From: Leptospira ellinghausenii
GTDB taxonomy: Bacteria > Spirochaetota > Leptospiria > Leptospirales > Leptospiraceae
Direction: 5' to 3'
NCBI RefSeq assembly: GCF_003114815.1
Contig: NZ_BFAZ01000005.1
Location: 62,001 to 126,000 of the forward strand
Length of the DNA stretch: 64,000 nucleotides
This document shows, in pieces, positions 29,967 through 40,212 of the stretch. The translations under genes were made by a program, and so were the position numbers. The first letter of the stretch is position 1; each line of letters begins with the position of its first letter. The notes below the pieces were generated by a model. It saw nothing but the letters and a program-made list of their open reading frames with translations. It was not told the DNA's origin and did not search any database.

Positions 29967-30353
29967 TTAGATAGGATCGTTCCTTTCTAATTTTTCTTTC
30001 TCCAATTTCTTTTTTAGGGCCTTATTGTATTTGTTTTGTTTTTTCTTACGAAGTTTTTGAATAGAGGATTCGGACTTTGAAGGTTCCAATTCTCTCTCCA
30101 TTTCCAAACAGAGTAAGTCCCTTGCTTTATAACGATTCAGTCCTTGGGTACGGTAGATCGAACATTTCACTTGTTTGCCTGAAGGGATATGAAGTAATAC
30201 AACGGCAGTTGCCACCTTATTGACGTTTTGCCCCCCTTTTCCACTCGCTTTTACAAATTGTTCTTTTAAATCCGATTCGTGGATGCCAAGTGTCTCCATT
30301 CGTTTTTTAAGCGAAACATTCTTTTCTGGGGAAACTGGGAAGGTAAGTGCCAT
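29967..30353 (-). CDS. RF-1-domain, ArfB/C12orf65-like ribosome-rescue peptidyl-tRNA hydrolase
   Basis: This 128-residue protein is just the peptidyl-hydrolysis domain of class I release factors with no codon-recognition domain. The GGQ motif is in ASGKGGQNVNKVA, with IPSGKQVKCSIYRTQGLNR following. It ends in a long basic helix (KLRKKKQNKYNKALKKKLEKEK), which in ArfB and mitochondrial C12orf65 inserts into the ribosomal mRNA channel. I infer rescue of ribosomes stalled without a stop codon. No clear ribosome site is seen before its ATG. Confidence 0.82.
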   Translation of the reverse strand: MALTFPVSPEKNVSLKKRMETLGIHESDLKEQFVKASGKGGQNVNKVATAVVLLHIPSGKQVKCSIYRTQGLNRYKARDLLCLEMERELEPSKSESSIQKLRKKKQNKYNKALKKKLEKEKLERNDPI

Positions 30354-30450
30354 GACAGTGTTACTCTTAGGTTGGAAATTGGAATGGTTTTCGGCCGATG
30401 CCTTAAGGATTTTTGAAAAATATCAGCTTAAGAAGAGAATCCTAAGAAAT

Positions 30451-30475
30451 AAACCCCTCATGGAAAGAAGGGTTT
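30451..30475 (-). terminator. possible weak terminator after the UVR-motif gene
   Basis: A nine-pair stem with one mismatch (30451-30459 with 30467-30475) and a seven-base loop lies about 30 bases past the stop of the UVR-motif gene. The following T-run on the minus strand is short (ATTTCTT). Confidence 0.4.
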
Positions 30476-30506
30476 GCATCCTTACGGCTGAATCGGAACC
30501 TAATGC

Positions 30507-31202
30507 TTACGTAGCCGTAGATTCTTCGATCTCTAAAATGCGTTTTCTCAGATCAGAAGCCGTTTCATAATTTTCAATTTGTATGGCATTGAATTTTTGG
30601 ATGTAAAGGCCAACGAGTTCATCCCCAACCTTTCCTGGAACCGACAAAGCTTTTTTAAAATTATCAATGTCGAGTGTTGGATGGTTTGTATGAAAGTAGT
30701 CCACAATTCGTTCCATCTTGAGCCTAGTTGCTTCTCTGGCAATGCCCGAAGTATTGCGAAACTCGATGGATAAATTGGCGAGGGTTTCCAGTGGTTCACT
30801 TACCTGCTCGAGTTGGTCACTGAGATTTGTGGTTTGGGTTTTCTTTTCTTTTGCCTTACAGAATTCCACATACCGCATCACCATGGAATTAAATTGTTCC
30901 ATTCGTTCTTGTATGTATTGGTTTGCCAAATCTTTGTTTTCTGGCATTTGGAAGTCTGGAAGTTGCACCACATCATACAAATGGATATTGTCCGAGAGGA
31001 TTTTCATGAGTTCCTCTTTGGATGGAAGTGCCACTGGTGGAAAGGTCACCACAGGGTAGTTGTCTCCAATTTTTAAGAAACTCACCACCACATTCGAGGC
31101 TATGATTTTCCCACCTGGTGCAATCGGATTCTCTCCGAATACATGGCAGTATGCGATTAAATTCCCGGTTGGATTTGGTTTGGAACCGCGTTCAAAATTC
31201 AT
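30507..31202 (-). CDS. conserved-looking hypothetical protein with C-terminal UVR-like motif
   Basis: I do not recognise the family of this 231-residue cytoplasmic protein. The N-terminal 70 residues are beta-rich ([23 protein letters not shown]). The middle is helical and charged, and the last 30 residues contain [17 protein letters not shown], close to the UVR motif of UvrB, UvrC and ClpC adaptors, which mediates protein-protein contacts. AAAGGA is well placed before the ATG. The gene follows mrp by about 48 bases in the same direction and may be part of its operon. Confidence 0.7.
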   Translation of the reverse strand: MNFERGSKPNPTGNLIAYCHVFGENPIAPGGKIIASNVVVSFLKIGDNYPVVTFPPVALPSKEELMKILSDNIHLYDVVQLPDFQMPENKDLANQYIQERMEQFNSMVMRYVEFCKAKEKKTQTTNLSDQLEQVSEPLETLANLSIEFRNTSGIAREATRLKMERIVDYFHTNHPTLDIDNFKKALSVPGKVGDELVGLYIQKFNAIQIENYETASDLRKRILEIEESTAT

Positions 31203-31250
31203 AGTGTATCCTTTAGACTAAGAAATGTGCAGGAAGACACAAGTGATTTT

Positions 31251-32303
31251 TTAATCTTCCCAATTGGCAATTTGTTCTTCTAAATTCTTTGCAATCTTAA
31301 AATAAGCCTGTTGTAAAGGTGAGTCTTTTGCGTCAAGTAAGGCAGGTTTCCCGGCTTCGCCCGAACTCATGACATCGAGTGTGAGTGGAACTGCACCGAG
31401 CTCAGGCACTCCGACTTGTTTGGAAAGTTTTTCCCCTCCTCCTTTGGAAAATACATCGGTCACGTGGCCACATTTTGGACAAGCAAACCCAGACATGTTT
31501 TCCACAATCCCAAGGATTGGTACTTTTACTTGTTTGAACATGGCAGCAGCACGACCTGCATCTAACACCGCCACTTCTTGTGGAGTGGTGACAATGACAG
31601 CTCCATCCAGGTCAATGAGTTGGGCAAGAGATAACTGTACATCCCCAGTGCCAGGGGGTAAATCAATGAAGAGGTAATCCAACTCTCCCCATACTACATC
31701 GTATAAAAACTGTTCAATGGCCTTTCCAAGCATAGGTCCACGCCAAACCACTGGTTGGTCTTCTGTGACGAGGAAGGAAAAGGATATGAGTTTGATACCA
31801 TGTTTTTCAATTGGGTAAATTTTATCTTCTTCGGATTTTAATGCAACTCGTCCATTAATTCCAAACATCTTACCAAGGGATGGACCATAGATGTCGGCAT
31901 CCAAAATCCCCACCTTTTTACCGTTACGTGCTAAGGTGCTCGCTAAGTTTGCAGTGACAGTTGATTTCCCCACTCCCCCTTTTCCAGAACCCACAGCGAT
32001 GACTTTTTTCACCCCGAAGATTCTGTTTCCATCTTCCATTTTTAAGTTCTGGTCGACTTCAAACTTAATCTTTACTTTACCTGCACCTTCAATTTTGGAA
32101 ATCAACTGTCTTGTTTGAGCTTCGAGTCCAATTTGCAAACGACGGTCTGCATTAGGAGTTTTGATTAGAATTTCGATTCCATCATCAGTGGGAGTGACAC
32201 CAGCTACCATTCCGAGACTCACAATGTCTTTTTTGAGTTCCGGGTGTTTCACTTGCATGAGTTGCCGTTGGATGGTTGTTAAATCAATTTTAGAATTCGC
32301 CAT
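31251..32303 (-). CDS. mrp: Mrp/ApbC-family iron-sulfur carrier ATPase
   Basis: This 350-residue protein has an N-terminal DUF59/MIP18 domain (about 8-85) and a P-loop ATPase with the deviant Walker [26 protein letters not shown] and [13 protein letters not shown] provides the two cysteines that hold the bridging Fe-S cluster between dimer subunits. Such proteins assemble and deliver 4Fe-4S clusters. AAAGGA lies 6 bases before the ATG. It is 10 bases after the metallophosphoesterase gene. Confidence 0.94.
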   Translation of the reverse strand: MANSKIDLTTIQRQLMQVKHPELKKDIVSLGMVAGVTPTDDGIEILIKTPNADRRLQIGLEAQTRQLISKIEGAGKVKIKFEVDQNLKMEDGNRIFGVKKVIAVGSGKGGVGKSTVTANLASTLARNGKKVGILDADIYGPSLGKMFGINGRVALKSEEDKIYPIEKHGIKLISFSFLVTEDQPVVWRGPMLGKAIEQFLYDVVWGELDYLFIDLPPGTGDVQLSLAQLIDLDGAVIVTTPQEVAVLDAGRAAAMFKQVKVPILGIVENMSGFACPKCGHVTDVFSKGGGEKLSKQVGVPELGAVPLTLDVMSSGEAGKPALLDAKDSPLQQAYFKIAKNLEEQIANWED

Positions 32304-32313
32304 GGTATGTCCT

Positions 32314-33177
32314 TTAGACGACTCCCTCAGTCTCTTCGTAAAGAATGGGATTTGTCTCTGTAAATTTATTATCTGAATAGATGAAACGACGGTAATGGGT
32401 TTGTTTTCCCAGCTCGATCAAATGGAATCCACATTCATGTTTGGAATCCGAAAGCCGTGTACTTGATGCTGAGTTCACAATGGTGAAGGGAGTTTCTTTC
32501 CCAGGAAGTTTGACCCAATTGGTATGAGTATGCCCATGTAAGTACAATTCTGGAGGATTGGTCTGTAATCCATCCACCACTTCCTTCCTGTTGGACATTC
32601 GGTGGGAAGCAGATTCGACTTCTGTTTTGGGATTCCAAAGTGGGTGGTGTCCCACAAGCACATACGGTTCTTCCGTGAGCTTCACTGTTTTTTCGACCAC
32701 TTCTTTGGCAACATATCCGTTTGCTGTGATTCTCGGAATGGCTAAATTGGAATCCCATCCAACAAATAATTTTCCTGCAATTCGTTTGGTGCGTAAGTAA
32801 TGATTGGAGTTTACAGACTCACCCATCCATTCTGCAAATGCCTTTTCAAATAAAGGATTTGGGCCCATTGCCCTTTTTTGGTAACGGTCATGGTTTCCTG
32901 GAATTAAGAACGTTTTGTCCGTTAAAATCGGTTTTAGGATGTCTTTTGCGTTTTGGAATTCACTTGGATGTGAAACGTTTGTTAGGTCACCAGAGATTAC
33001 GAGTGCATCATATTCTAAACTTTTGATGGTGTCCACCATGGCAGCGATTAGAACTACCGGGTGTTTTGACCTTCTCCTCACATGGTAATTGAGGTATCCG
33101 ACAATGGCTTTCCCACGAAGTGAAAACAATGAGAGTTTTTTCGGGAAATGTAAATCGGATATATGAAGGATTTTCAT
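32314..33177 (-). CDS. calcineurin-like metallophosphoesterase
   Basis: This 287-residue protein has all five blocks of the family: ISDLHF, SGDLTN, PGNHDRY, GHHPLW and LHGHTH, giving a complete two-metal site. The substrate is not predictable; the family includes phosphodiesterases and UDP-diacylglucosamine hydrolases. There is no signal peptide. Its ATG overlaps the stop of the upstream lipoyl-protein gene as ATGA. Confidence 0.9.
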   Translation of the reverse strand: MKILHISDLHFPKKLSLFSLRGKAIVGYLNYHVRRRSKHPVVLIAAMVDTIKSLEYDALVISGDLTNVSHPSEFQNAKDILKPILTDKTFLIPGNHDRYQKRAMGPNPLFEKAFAEWMGESVNSNHYLRTKRIAGKLFVGWDSNLAIPRITANGYVAKEVVEKTVKLTEEPYVLVGHHPLWNPKTEVESASHRMSNRKEVVDGLQTNPPELYLHGHTHTNWVKLPGKETPFTIVNSASSTRLSDSKHECGFHLIELGKQTHYRRFIYSDNKFTETNPILYEETEGVV

Positions 33178-33416
33178 TCGTTAATATCCATGATTCCAAG
33201 GATATCTCCTTTTTTCACCACCGATCCTTGTTCCATGATGATTTTTTTTAAGGTACCAGAATAAGGGGATTCGACAGGAAATGCAGCTTTCTCAGTCACA
33301 AGTTCGATCACTTCGTCCCCTTCCTTCACAGATTGGCCTTCTTTGCATAACCAACGGACGAGTTCGATTTTTTCAGTGTCACCTAAATCAGGAGTTTTCA
33401 GAAGGAATTCTTTCAT
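33174..33416 (-). CDS. free-standing lipoyl/biotinyl-carrier domain protein
   Basis: The ATG at 33416 gives 80 residues beginning MKEFLLKTPDLG, exactly where a lipoyl domain starts; the longer open frame to 33512 would run into the divergent gene. The sequence contains EGQSVKEGDEVIELVTEKAAF, with the acceptor Lys in TEKA, and a second half YSGTLKKIIMEQGSVVKKGDIL. This is like the swinging-arm domain of 2-oxoacid dehydrogenase E2, but with no catalytic part attached. The partner enzyme is not in the window. It is first in the operon with the metallophosphoesterase and mrp. Confidence 0.8.
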   Translation of the reverse strand: MKEFLLKTPDLGDTEKIELVRWLCKEGQSVKEGDEVIELVTEKAAFPVESPYSGTLKKIIMEQGSVVKKGDILGIMDINE

Positions 33417-33505
33417 ATACAAACAAACCTGCTCACTCGGTCGGAAAACTGGTTTACAAAACCTTGTTTTCCCGTTTTTTATACATAAAAGTTTAGCGAA
33501 CCTCA

Positions 33506-34342
33506 ATGGCAAACGAGAAAATCAAATACAAAGGCACAGAAATCCTTGAAAACTTAGACCACCTCATCAAAAAGGATTATTTCCATTTTGAATTAAAAGG
33601 TCTAACCAAATCGACACGTGATATCGTAAACGAAGTGGTCCAAGGAATTTTAAACCGTGTGGGTGCAAACCCTCTCACCTCTTTTCACCTCTTTAGTGGA
33701 CTCATGGAAGCCCTACTCAATGCGGTAAAAGCGAATACAAGATTTGTCATTTTCCAAGATGAACTCTTAAACAAACTGAAAGCCCAAGGCCAAACTCCTG
33801 AAGAAGAAGCAGAAGAGTTACTTGATATCATTTTAGAAACAGAACCACTACGAGATGCAATGCAACGTTACATTGTGCCCGATAAAATCAAAAAAGTGGT
33901 TCAAAAAATCCTAACCCTTTCAGACAAAAAGAGAACGAAAAAACACAATCTTAACGAAGACGAAAAAGAATTCTTAACAATTGTTAGAGAAAAGGTCAAA
34001 AAGTATGATCTAAAGATTTCGATGAAAATTGAAATCCGTCCTACTTCCGTTTACATTCGGATTCGTAACGATTCACCGATTATGGGAATGGATTTAAATA
34101 GGATTCGGAAAAGTAGAGAACGTCACGCAGAACTTGCAAAACAAGGGAATAGTGCCGAATTCTTTCGCCCTGACTTTTTAGATGAAAAAGAAAGTGCCGG
34201 TTTTGGAATTGCGATGATAGATGAAGGTTTTTATAACTTGGGACTTGATCCTTTAGAGTGTTTTGATATCCAAACGAGTAAAAAAACCACAACTGTCTAT
34301 TTGAATTACCCACTCGAAGCACTCCAAAAAATGGAGTTTTGA
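33506..34342 (+). CDS. GHKL-like (histidine-kinase-type ATPase) protein of unknown role
   Basis: This 278-residue cytoplasmic protein has pieces that resemble a HATPase_c fold. [13 protein letters not shown] (about 68-80) looks like an N-box, [12 protein letters not shown] like the D-box, and [14 protein letters not shown] (about 232-245) like the G-box. A long helical insert with KKRTKKH separates them. There is no His phospho-acceptor domain. It may be an RsbW/anti-sigma-like kinase or simply an ATP-binding regulator; this is inference from motif spacing. It is upstream of pabBC, coupled through a TTGA overlap. Confidence 0.6.
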   Translation: MANEKIKYKGTEILENLDHLIKKDYFHFELKGLTKSTRDIVNEVVQGILNRVGANPLTSFHLFSGLMEALLNAVKANTRFVIFQDELLNKLKAQGQTPEEEAEELLDIILETEPLRDAMQRYIVPDKIKKVVQKILTLSDKKRTKKHNLNEDEKEFLTIVREKVKKYDLKISMKIEIRPTSVYIRIRNDSPIMGMDLNRIRKSRERHAELAKQGNSAEFFRPDFLDEKESAGFGIAMIDEGFYNLGLDPLECFDIQTSKKTTTVYLNYPLEALQKMEF

Positions 34343-36204
34343 TTCCTATCGAATCCATTCCTTGGATACAATTCGAAGAGAACTACCGAAACTTAGGTGG
34401 CCTTCTCTTCGAAGATTGTGTATCAGAACCTGGATATACAATTTCCGATCATTACTTTGGTCCTATTGAAGAAATTCAACTCAAACTCAATCGAAACCAA
34501 AATCTAAAAGGCCAAATCAAATCCTTATTCGATCGATTGGATATAGAAAGAAAAAAAGGAAATTACCCTTGTGGGATCCTCAATTATGAATTAGGCTATC
34601 ACTTCATTGAAGGTTTGGATTTAGAATCTTCTCCCTTAATGGAAGGAACCCCTCTCCTTCATATCACCATCTTCCAAAACAAAAAAAGATCAAAGTATAA
34701 AAATCCTGATCCCAAGGTCGATACGTCAGTTTCCATTTCAAATCCCAAACCAAAATGGTCAAAAGACCAATATACAAACCAATGGGAAAAAACATTAGAA
34801 TATCTGAAACTTGGGGAAAGTTATGAATTGAATTTATGTTTTCCCGTAGAACTACAGATTCACGGTGATTTGTTTTCCTTGTACCAAAACCTCAAAGCAA
34901 AACAAAAAACAAAATATTCAGTATTTTATCCTTACGAAGGAAAAAACAAAACAATTGTTTCACTCTCACCTGAACTTTTTTTTGAAGTACAAGGTGAAAC
35001 GATCACCACAGAACCAATGAAAGGAACCATCGTTAGAGGGAATACAAAAGAACAAGACCAAAAGAATTTTTTACACCTACAAACTTCCGAAAAGGAAAGA
35101 GCCGAAAATGTAATGATCACAGATTTGTATCGAAATGATCTGGGACGAGTCGCCAAACAAGGAACAGTTGCAGTGGAAGAACTTTTTTCAATCCGAGGTC
35201 TCAGTACTGTTTGGCAAATGGTATCCAGAGTAACGGCAAAACTAGACAAACCATTTTCTTGGAATACAGTCCTCTCTTCCTTGTTTCCATCAGGGTCAGT
35301 GATTGGTGCTCCCAAACGGAATTCCTATGAACTTTTACGTTCTTTGGAAGTTGAGAACAGAGGAGTTTATACAGGTATTTTTTTTACATCAGAGGAAACA
35401 AACCATCTTCCCTGGATCCGTGCCAGTGTTACGATTCGTACGTTAGAAACAGATTCAATTGGCAAAACTCATAATGCCATTTATGGAATTGGGAGTGGGG
35501 TCACAGTGCTTTCCACACCCAATGAAGAATATGAAGAATGCCTCTCCAAACTAAAGGTACTGACAAGTCCCGTACCACCCAGTTTCCAAATCTTAGAGAC
35601 TTTGAAACTTTCCAATGGAAAAATCTTCTTAAAGGAAGAACATGGGAATCGAGTGGAAAGTACAGCGAAACGGTTTGGATTTTCATTTTCAAAAACAAAA
35701 TTAGAAGATACTTTCCATAGGATGGAAACAGAATTACCTGGAAAGTTTAGGATACGTTTCTTACTGAGTGAAGAAGGTAACTTCCAATGGGAATCAACTC
35801 CACTTCCGAAACGTTCCATCCGACCTACCATCTCTTTGGGTTTTGCAAAAGAACCCATCAATTCAGATGATGTATTTTTATATCACAAAACAACAAACCG
35901 CAGTGTTTACAACCAACTAACAGAAGATTGTAAAGAATTAGGGATCGATGATTGTATCCTTTTTGACAAGGATGGCAGAGTGCTAGAAACGACAATCCGT
36001 AACCTATTTTTCAAAGAAAAGGGAGAGTGGTACACGCCATCCTTAGACACAGGCGGACTTCCAGGAGTCTTTCGAGAAAGACTTCTCCAAAAAAATTGGG
36101 TGAAGGTAAAACCCACAACCAAAGATGACTTACTGAAAGCAGAGGCCATCCTGGTAGGGAATTCCGTTCGAGGATTCGAACGGGTAACACTTGTTACAAA
36201 ATAA
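34339..36204 (+). CDS. pabBC: fused aminodeoxychorismate synthase component I / aminodeoxychorismate lyase
   Basis: This 621-residue fusion starts at TTG, overlapping the previous stop as TTGA. Residues 1-390 are Pab[27 protein letters not shown] and [16 protein letters not shown] are chorismate-binding signatures. Residues about 410-621 are a PLP fold-type IV lyase (PabC) with a candidate PLP Lys in [11 protein letters not shown] and the cofactor-binding [14 protein letters not shown] and [10 protein letters not shown] motifs. Together they make 4-aminobenzoate for folate; the glutaminase PabA is not nearby. The 3' end overlaps the convergent hslU by 11 bases. Confidence 0.92.
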   Translation: MIPIESIPWIQFEENYRNLGGLLFEDCVSEPGYTISDHYFGPIEEIQLKLNRNQNLKGQIKSLFDRLDIERKKGNYPCGILNYELGYHFIEGLDLESSPLMEGTPLLHITIFQNKKRSKYKNPDPKVDTSVSISNPKPKWSKDQYTNQWEKTLEYLKLGESYELNLCFPVELQIHGDLFSLYQNLKAKQKTKYSVFYPYEGKNKTIVSLSPELFFEVQGETITTEPMKGTIVRGNTKEQDQKNFLHLQTSEKERAENVMITDLYRNDLGRVAKQGTVAVEELFSIRGLSTVWQMVSRVTAKLDKPFSWNTVLSSLFPSGSVIGAPKRNSYELLRSLEVENRGVYTGIFFTSEETNHLPWIRASVTIRTLETDSIGKTHNAIYGIGSGVTVLSTPNEEYEECLSKLKVLTSPVPPSFQILETLKLSNGKIFLKEEHGNRVESTAKRFGFSFSKTKLEDTFHRMETELPGKFRIRFLLSEEGNFQWESTPLPKRSIRPTISLGFAKEPINSDDVFLYHKTTNRSVYNQLTEDCKELGIDDCILFDKDGRVLETTIRNLFFKEKGEWYTPSLDTGGLPGVFRERLLQKNWVKVKPTTKDDLLKAEAILVGNSVRGFERVTLVTK

Positions 36205-37612
36205 ATCGACTGAGGTCTTTGTCCTCTATGATTCCTTTAAGTTTGTTCGATACATACTCTTCATTGATGACCACATGTTTTTTATCCTCTGGTAAATCGG
36301 GAGCTTCAAAACTTGTGTCTTCCAATAATTTTTCCATGATGGTATTGAGCCTTCTTGCTCCAATGTTTTCGTTTTTTTCATTCATTTGGAAGGCAAGTTT
36401 TGCAATTTCAGCAATTCCATCTTTTGTGTATTCAATCTTCACTCCTTCAGTGGCAAGAAGCGCCTCGTATTGTTTGGTGAGAGACGACTTAGGTGTTGTG
36501 AGAATTTTGATAAAATCTCCTTCCGTTAGTGTTTCCAATTCCACACGGATCGGAAACCTTCCTTGTAACTCAGGGATTAGGTCAGATGGTTTTGTCATAT
36601 GGAAGGCACCAGCGGCAATGAACAAAATATGATCTGTTTTGATTGGACCTAGTTTTGTATTCACAGTTGATCCTTCTACAATTGGTAAAAGGTCCCGTTG
36701 TACCCCTTCTCGCGAAACGTCGGCTCCTTGGCGCCCCTCTCTTCCTGCAATTTTATCAATTTCATCCAGAAAGATAATCCCCATCTCTTCCACTCGGCGT
36801 ACTGCTTCTGATTGGATTTTATCCGAATCGATGAGTTTTTCTGCTTCTGATTCTAATAAAATTTTCTGTGCATCCGAAACTTTCACCTTTCGTTTACCAG
36901 ATTTTTTTGGCATCAAATCCCCAAGAAGGTTTTGGATTTGGTTGTCCATCTCTTCCATATTCCCCGCACCAAACACCTGCAACATGGGCATCCCTGATTG
37001 AGGGGATTGTTTAGGAATATCGATTTCGATTTCTTGTTCGTTAAGAATTCCTTTCCGTACCTTGTCGCGAAACTTTTCTCTGGATTCCTTGTAACTCTCA
37101 AAACGTTCTTTTTCTTCAGGGTTTAACTCAGATTCTTTTTTATGAAAGATAGGAGGAAGGATCGCATCTAAAATGATTTCTTCTGCTTTTTCAGCGGCTT
37201 TGTCTTTCACACGGTCTCGAAATTCCGCTTTCACTAGGTTTAATGCACCCATGGCCAAATCTCGAACCATGGATTCGACGTCCCTACCGACATACCCAAC
37301 TTCCGTATATTTTGTGGCTTCCACTTTTAAAAAGGGCGCACCACATAACTTGGACAGACGACGAGCAATTTCTGTTTTCCCAACTCCTGTAGGCCCAATC
37401 ATAATGATGTTTTTGGGGTAAATTTCTTCTCGTAATGATTCTTCCAGTTTACGCCTTCTGGAACGATTACGAAGGGCCACTGCTACAGCTCGTTTTGCTT
37501 TTGTTTGGCCAATGATGTGTTCATCCAATCGTTCTACAATTTGGCGCGGAGTGAGATCCTCTGTTTTGTGTGGATCGTTTGCCACTTCTGCTAGTATGGT
37601 TTTGAGTGTCAT
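36194..37612 (-). CDS. hslU: HslU, ATPase subunit of the HslUV protease
   Basis: This 472-residue AAA+ unfoldase has Walker [15 protein letters not shown], the pore-loop-type [14 protein letters not shown] region, Walker [16 protein letters not shown], sensor/arginine regions, and a C-terminus ending in LSRFIL, which docks into HslV. The I-domain (about 115-240) is rich in charged residues. It feeds unfolded proteins to HslV. It starts one base after the hslV stop. Confidence 0.97.
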   Translation of the reverse strand: MTLKTILAEVANDPHKTEDLTPRQIVERLDEHIIGQTKAKRAVAVALRNRSRRRKLEESLREEIYPKNIIMIGPTGVGKTEIARRLSKLCGAPFLKVEATKYTEVGYVGRDVESMVRDLAMGALNLVKAEFRDRVKDKAAEKAEEIILDAILPPIFHKKESELNPEEKERFESYKESREKFRDKVRKGILNEQEIEIDIPKQSPQSGMPMLQVFGAGNMEEMDNQIQNLLGDLMPKKSGKRKVKVSDAQKILLESEAEKLIDSDKIQSEAVRRVEEMGIIFLDEIDKIAGREGRQGADVSREGVQRDLLPIVEGSTVNTKLGPIKTDHILFIAAGAFHMTKPSDLIPELQGRFPIRVELETLTEGDFIKILTTPKSSLTKQYEALLATEGVKIEYTKDGIAEIAKLAFQMNEKNENIGARRLNTIMEKLLEDTSFEAPDLPEDKKHVVINEEYVSNKLKGIIEDKDLSRFIL

Positions 37613-37613
37613 A

Positions 37614-38147
37614 TTATAATTCCTCGATCACTAAATTGTGGTTTGTATAAATACATATGTCAGCGGTAATCTTCATGGCTCTTGTGATGATTTCTTTTGG
37701 GTCTAAGTCAGTGTTCTCTACAAGGGCTCTTGCAGCACTGAGGGCAAAATTACCACCAGATCCAATGGCAAGTACACCATCATCTGGTGAGATCACATCC
37801 CCCGTTCCTGAAATGAGAAAGGATTCATTGGCATCACATACGATGAGGAGAGCTTCAAGCCTTCGTAACATACGGTCCATCCTCCATTCACGTGCAAGTT
37901 CCACTGCAGCACGAGAAACAGATCCACCATGTTCAATTAATTTTTTTTCAAAGAGTTCAAAGAGTGTGAAGGCATCAGCCGCACTTCCAGCAAAGCCAGC
38001 AATCACCTTACCGTTGTAAAGGCGACGAACTTTTTTCGCTGTATGTTTCATGACGGTATTTCCCATCGAAACTTGGCCATCTCCCCCTACTGCAATTTTT
38101 CCATTTTTACGAACAGAGAGGATGGTGGTTGCGTGAATTGTTTCCAT
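37614..38147 (-). CDS. hslV: HslV, proteolytic subunit of the HslUV protease
   Basis: The start ATG at 38147 gives 177 residues; the upstream open frame would overlap the RsbW-like gene and lacks homology. The N-terminus is [16 protein letters not shown]. The catalytic Thr would be exposed only after removing a six-residue propeptide, as in Thermotoga-type HslV rather than E. coli. [30 protein letters not shown] and [10 protein letters not shown] complete the family. It is in an operon Xer recombinase-RsbW-HslV-HslU. Confidence 0.95.
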   Translation of the reverse strand: METIHATTILSVRKNGKIAVGGDGQVSMGNTVMKHTAKKVRRLYNGKVIAGFAGSAADAFTLFELFEKKLIEHGGSVSRAAVELAREWRMDRMLRRLEALLIVCDANESFLISGTGDVISPDDGVLAIGSGGNFALSAARALVENTDLDPKEIITRAMKITADICIYTNHNLVIEEL

Positions 38148-38193
38148 ACGGATAAAATTCCAAATGGGAAACCTTTGTCGAGAAAAATGGAGG

Positions 38194-38625
38194 TTACTTT
38201 CTTTTGATGAGGACCATCTGGTTTCCAATCTCAAAGGATTGGTCTAAAAAATAATAATCGGTGAGTTCGCGGATCATAAATAACCCAATGCCATGTTCTC
38301 TATAATCACTCACGTCAAAACTCCGTAAATCTTTGGGTTCTACTTTTTTTCCATAATCGCGGAGTTTGATTTCCACTCTGTCTTTATCAAATTGGATTTC
38401 AATGAAAATGGGTTTGTCTGTGCGACTGGAATAAGCGTGCCGAATGATATTGGTGATGGCTTCCCCAATGACCAATTTTAAATCCATGGAATCAAATAGG
38501 GAAAATCCATGTTCTAAACATAAATTGAAAAAGTAATTTCGAGTGTGAGAAACAAAACGAGGGTTGGAGGGAATTTGGATACGGACTACTTTTCCGTAGT
38601 CCGCATGTTTCGTGGGGTTCGACAT
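38194..38625 (-). CDS. RsbW-like anti-sigma factor / serine kinase
   Basis: This 143-residue single HATPase domain has the N-box as [16 protein letters not shown] and the G-boxes as LRDYGKK and [14 protein letters not shown]. It matches the RsbW/SpoIIAB group, which holds a sigma factor until its partner STAS protein releases it. It overlaps the recombinase stop by one base and lies 46 bases before hslV. No sigma factor or STAS gene is adjacent; the nearest STAS gene in the window is at 11002-11337. Partners must be found experimentally. Confidence 0.85.
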   Translation of the reverse strand: MSNPTKHADYGKVVRIQIPSNPRFVSHTRNYFFNLCLEHGFSLFDSMDLKLVIGEAITNIIRHAYSSRTDKPIFIEIQFDKDRVEIKLRDYGKKVEPKDLRSFDVSDYREHGIGLFMIRELTDYYFLDQSFEIGNQMVLIKRK

Positions 38626-39533
38626 TATCCTCTCGGATGGAATTTCTTATGAACTTCCTTCAGAGTTTTATTTGCCATATGTGTGTATATCTGTGTGGTA
38701 GAAATATCAATATGACCAAGTAACTCTTGTACGGACTTAAGGTCTGCGTGGTTTTCGAGTAGATGAGTTGCAAACGAGTGACGTAACGTGTGTGGAGTGA
38801 CTTTTTTCTTAATTTTAGTACGTTTGATGTAGTGATTCAGAAGTCTCCAAACCGACTTACGATTGATATACGATCCTTTTTTAGAAACGAATACAAAGTC
38901 ACAGGTTCTTTTTTTCAAAATTTCAGTGCGACTTTCTGTGAGGTAACGTTTGAGGATTTCCAAAGACTTTTCACCAAAAGGAACAAGGCGTTGTCTACCC
39001 CCTTTTCCTTCGACAGTGATGGTCATATTTTCCATATCAATATCGGACATTTTTAAATTACATGCTTCTGAAATCCGAAGGCCAGAAGAGTAAAGTAATT
39101 CAAAGATACATTTGTCACGAAGTTCGTACAAATTGTCCTCTTTGATATTTCTGAAGAGTTCCTCAATTTCCGCTTGTGTGAGGTAATCAGGGATGGTTCT
39201 TGCAACTTCAGGAGTCTCAATTTTTTCCGTTGGATTGGAATCGAGACGTTTTTCATCTCGTAAGTATTTGTAAAACTGACGGATTGCCACAACTTCTCTT
39301 GCAAGAGTTTTTGCAGAGATTTTACGTTCTCTTTCTTCTTCGAGAAAACGCATGATGTCGTTTGCTTTTACTTCTAAAAAGTTGATATGTTCTTTTTCCA
39401 AAAAGATGGCGAACTTGTTCAGGTCGTATCCGTAGGAATAAATCGAATTATCGCTCAGTCCTTTTTCTACGGACAGGTACTCTTGGAATGTTTGTAAAAG
39501 CTGATTTTGAGAAACTGGCAATTTGGAACCCAT
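38625..39533 (-). CDS. xerD: Xer-type tyrosine recombinase (XerD-like)
   Basis: This 302-residue protein has the SAM-like N-terminal DNA-binding domain (LSDNSIYSYGYDLNKF). The catalytic residues are Arg in SSGLRISEAC, Lys in the EGKGGRQR hairpin, H-x-x-R in HTLRHSFATHLL, His in LLGHIDISTTQ and the Tyr nucleophile in IYTH. Xer recombinases resolve chromosome dimers at dif. Placement before hslVU mirrors the codV(xer)-hslV-hslU order of Bacillus. Choice of XerD over XerC is by overall resemblance only. Confidence 0.9.
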   Translation of the reverse strand: MGSKLPVSQNQLLQTFQEYLSVEKGLSDNSIYSYGYDLNKFAIFLEKEHINFLEVKANDIMRFLEEERERKISAKTLAREVVAIRQFYKYLRDEKRLDSNPTEKIETPEVARTIPDYLTQAEIEELFRNIKEDNLYELRDKCIFELLYSSGLRISEACNLKMSDIDMENMTITVEGKGGRQRLVPFGEKSLEILKRYLTESRTEILKKRTCDFVFVSKKGSYINRKSVWRLLNHYIKRTKIKKKVTPHTLRHSFATHLLENHADLKSVQELLGHIDISTTQIYTHMANKTLKEVHKKFHPRG

Positions 39534-39630
39534 CTTTACTCTCTTATGTTACTTAAAGAGTCGGACAAAAAGCTTAAAGAGACTTATTATTTTTTTTGCC
39601 ACAAATGGCTATGTCAGGAAAAAAGGAGAT

Positions 39631-40152
39631 GTGTCTTATCGAATCACTCCCTTTTTTTTACTCATCCTTTCTTTCCTGTTAGTCGTTAATTGCGGCCGAA
39701 AAGAACGAACACTTTTTGAAGAAGGGAAAAAATGGGAATTGGTCGGAGAAAAAACAAAAGCCCTTTATTATTACGAACTTTCGCTCCGGGAAAATCCTGA
39801 GTATGACCCTGTCCTCAAACGGATGGGACTTCTCCTTGCCGACAGTGTGGAATCCATTGCCACGGCCATCTTTTATTTGGAAAAATACCACAAACAAAAA
39901 AAAGACGACACGGAAGTACAAAGAGAACTCTTCCGCCTCTATCTTACCACAGGGTACGAAAAAGAAGCACTGGAAATTTTAGAGGAAATTCGCTTCCAAG
40001 GAAAAAAAGAAACCTTGGAATTTTTTGAAGCTACCTATCTCTGTCTTACGAGAGGGGTCAAACAAAAGGACTACCTCCAGAGTTTAGAAACTAGCCCACT
40101 TTCGGGTGACCCGTACTATGCACCTTGGGTGCGGGCGTGTGAAACAAAATAG
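39631..40152 (+). CDS. small TPR-type lipoprotein
   Basis: The GTG at 39631, preceded closely by AAAAGGAG, gives about 173 residues. The alternative ATG at 39523 would overlap the recombinase gene and precede the signal peptide by 36 unlikely residues. The signal peptide ends in LLVVNC, a spirochaete-type lipobox. The mature part has two to three TPR-like helix pairs (WELVGEKTKALYYYELSLRENPEY and the following units). It is probably periplasmic and membrane-anchored. It is followed by trxB. Confidence 0.7.
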   Translation: MSYRITPFFLLILSFLLVVNCGRKERTLFEEGKKWELVGEKTKALYYYELSLRENPEYDPVLKRMGLLLADSVESIATAIFYLEKYHKQKKDDTEVQRELFRLYLTTGYEKEALEILEEIRFQGKKETLEFFEATYLCLTRGVKQKDYLQSLETSPLSGDPYYAPWVRACETK

Positions 40153-40162
40153 GCACAAATCG

Positions 40163-40179
40163 TTTAGACCGAGTCTAAA
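40163..40179. repeat. inverted repeat TTTAGAC-N3-GTCTAAA upstream of trxB
   Basis: A perfect 7-base inverted repeat with a 3-base spacer lies 33 bases before the trxB start. The same half-site in the opposite orientation makes the palindrome at 42993-43010. It could be an operator for a redox or metal regulator. Confidence 0.5.
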
Positions 40180-40212
40180 GAATAACGAACTAGATACAGA
40201 TTAGGAGAGAAT

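Noticed and set aside
31212..31218. Extra TTTAGAC half-site before the UVR-motif gene
   Set aside because: It is a single half-site overlapping the ribosome-binding region rather than an inverted repeat, so not counted with the trxB and 43.0-kb sites.
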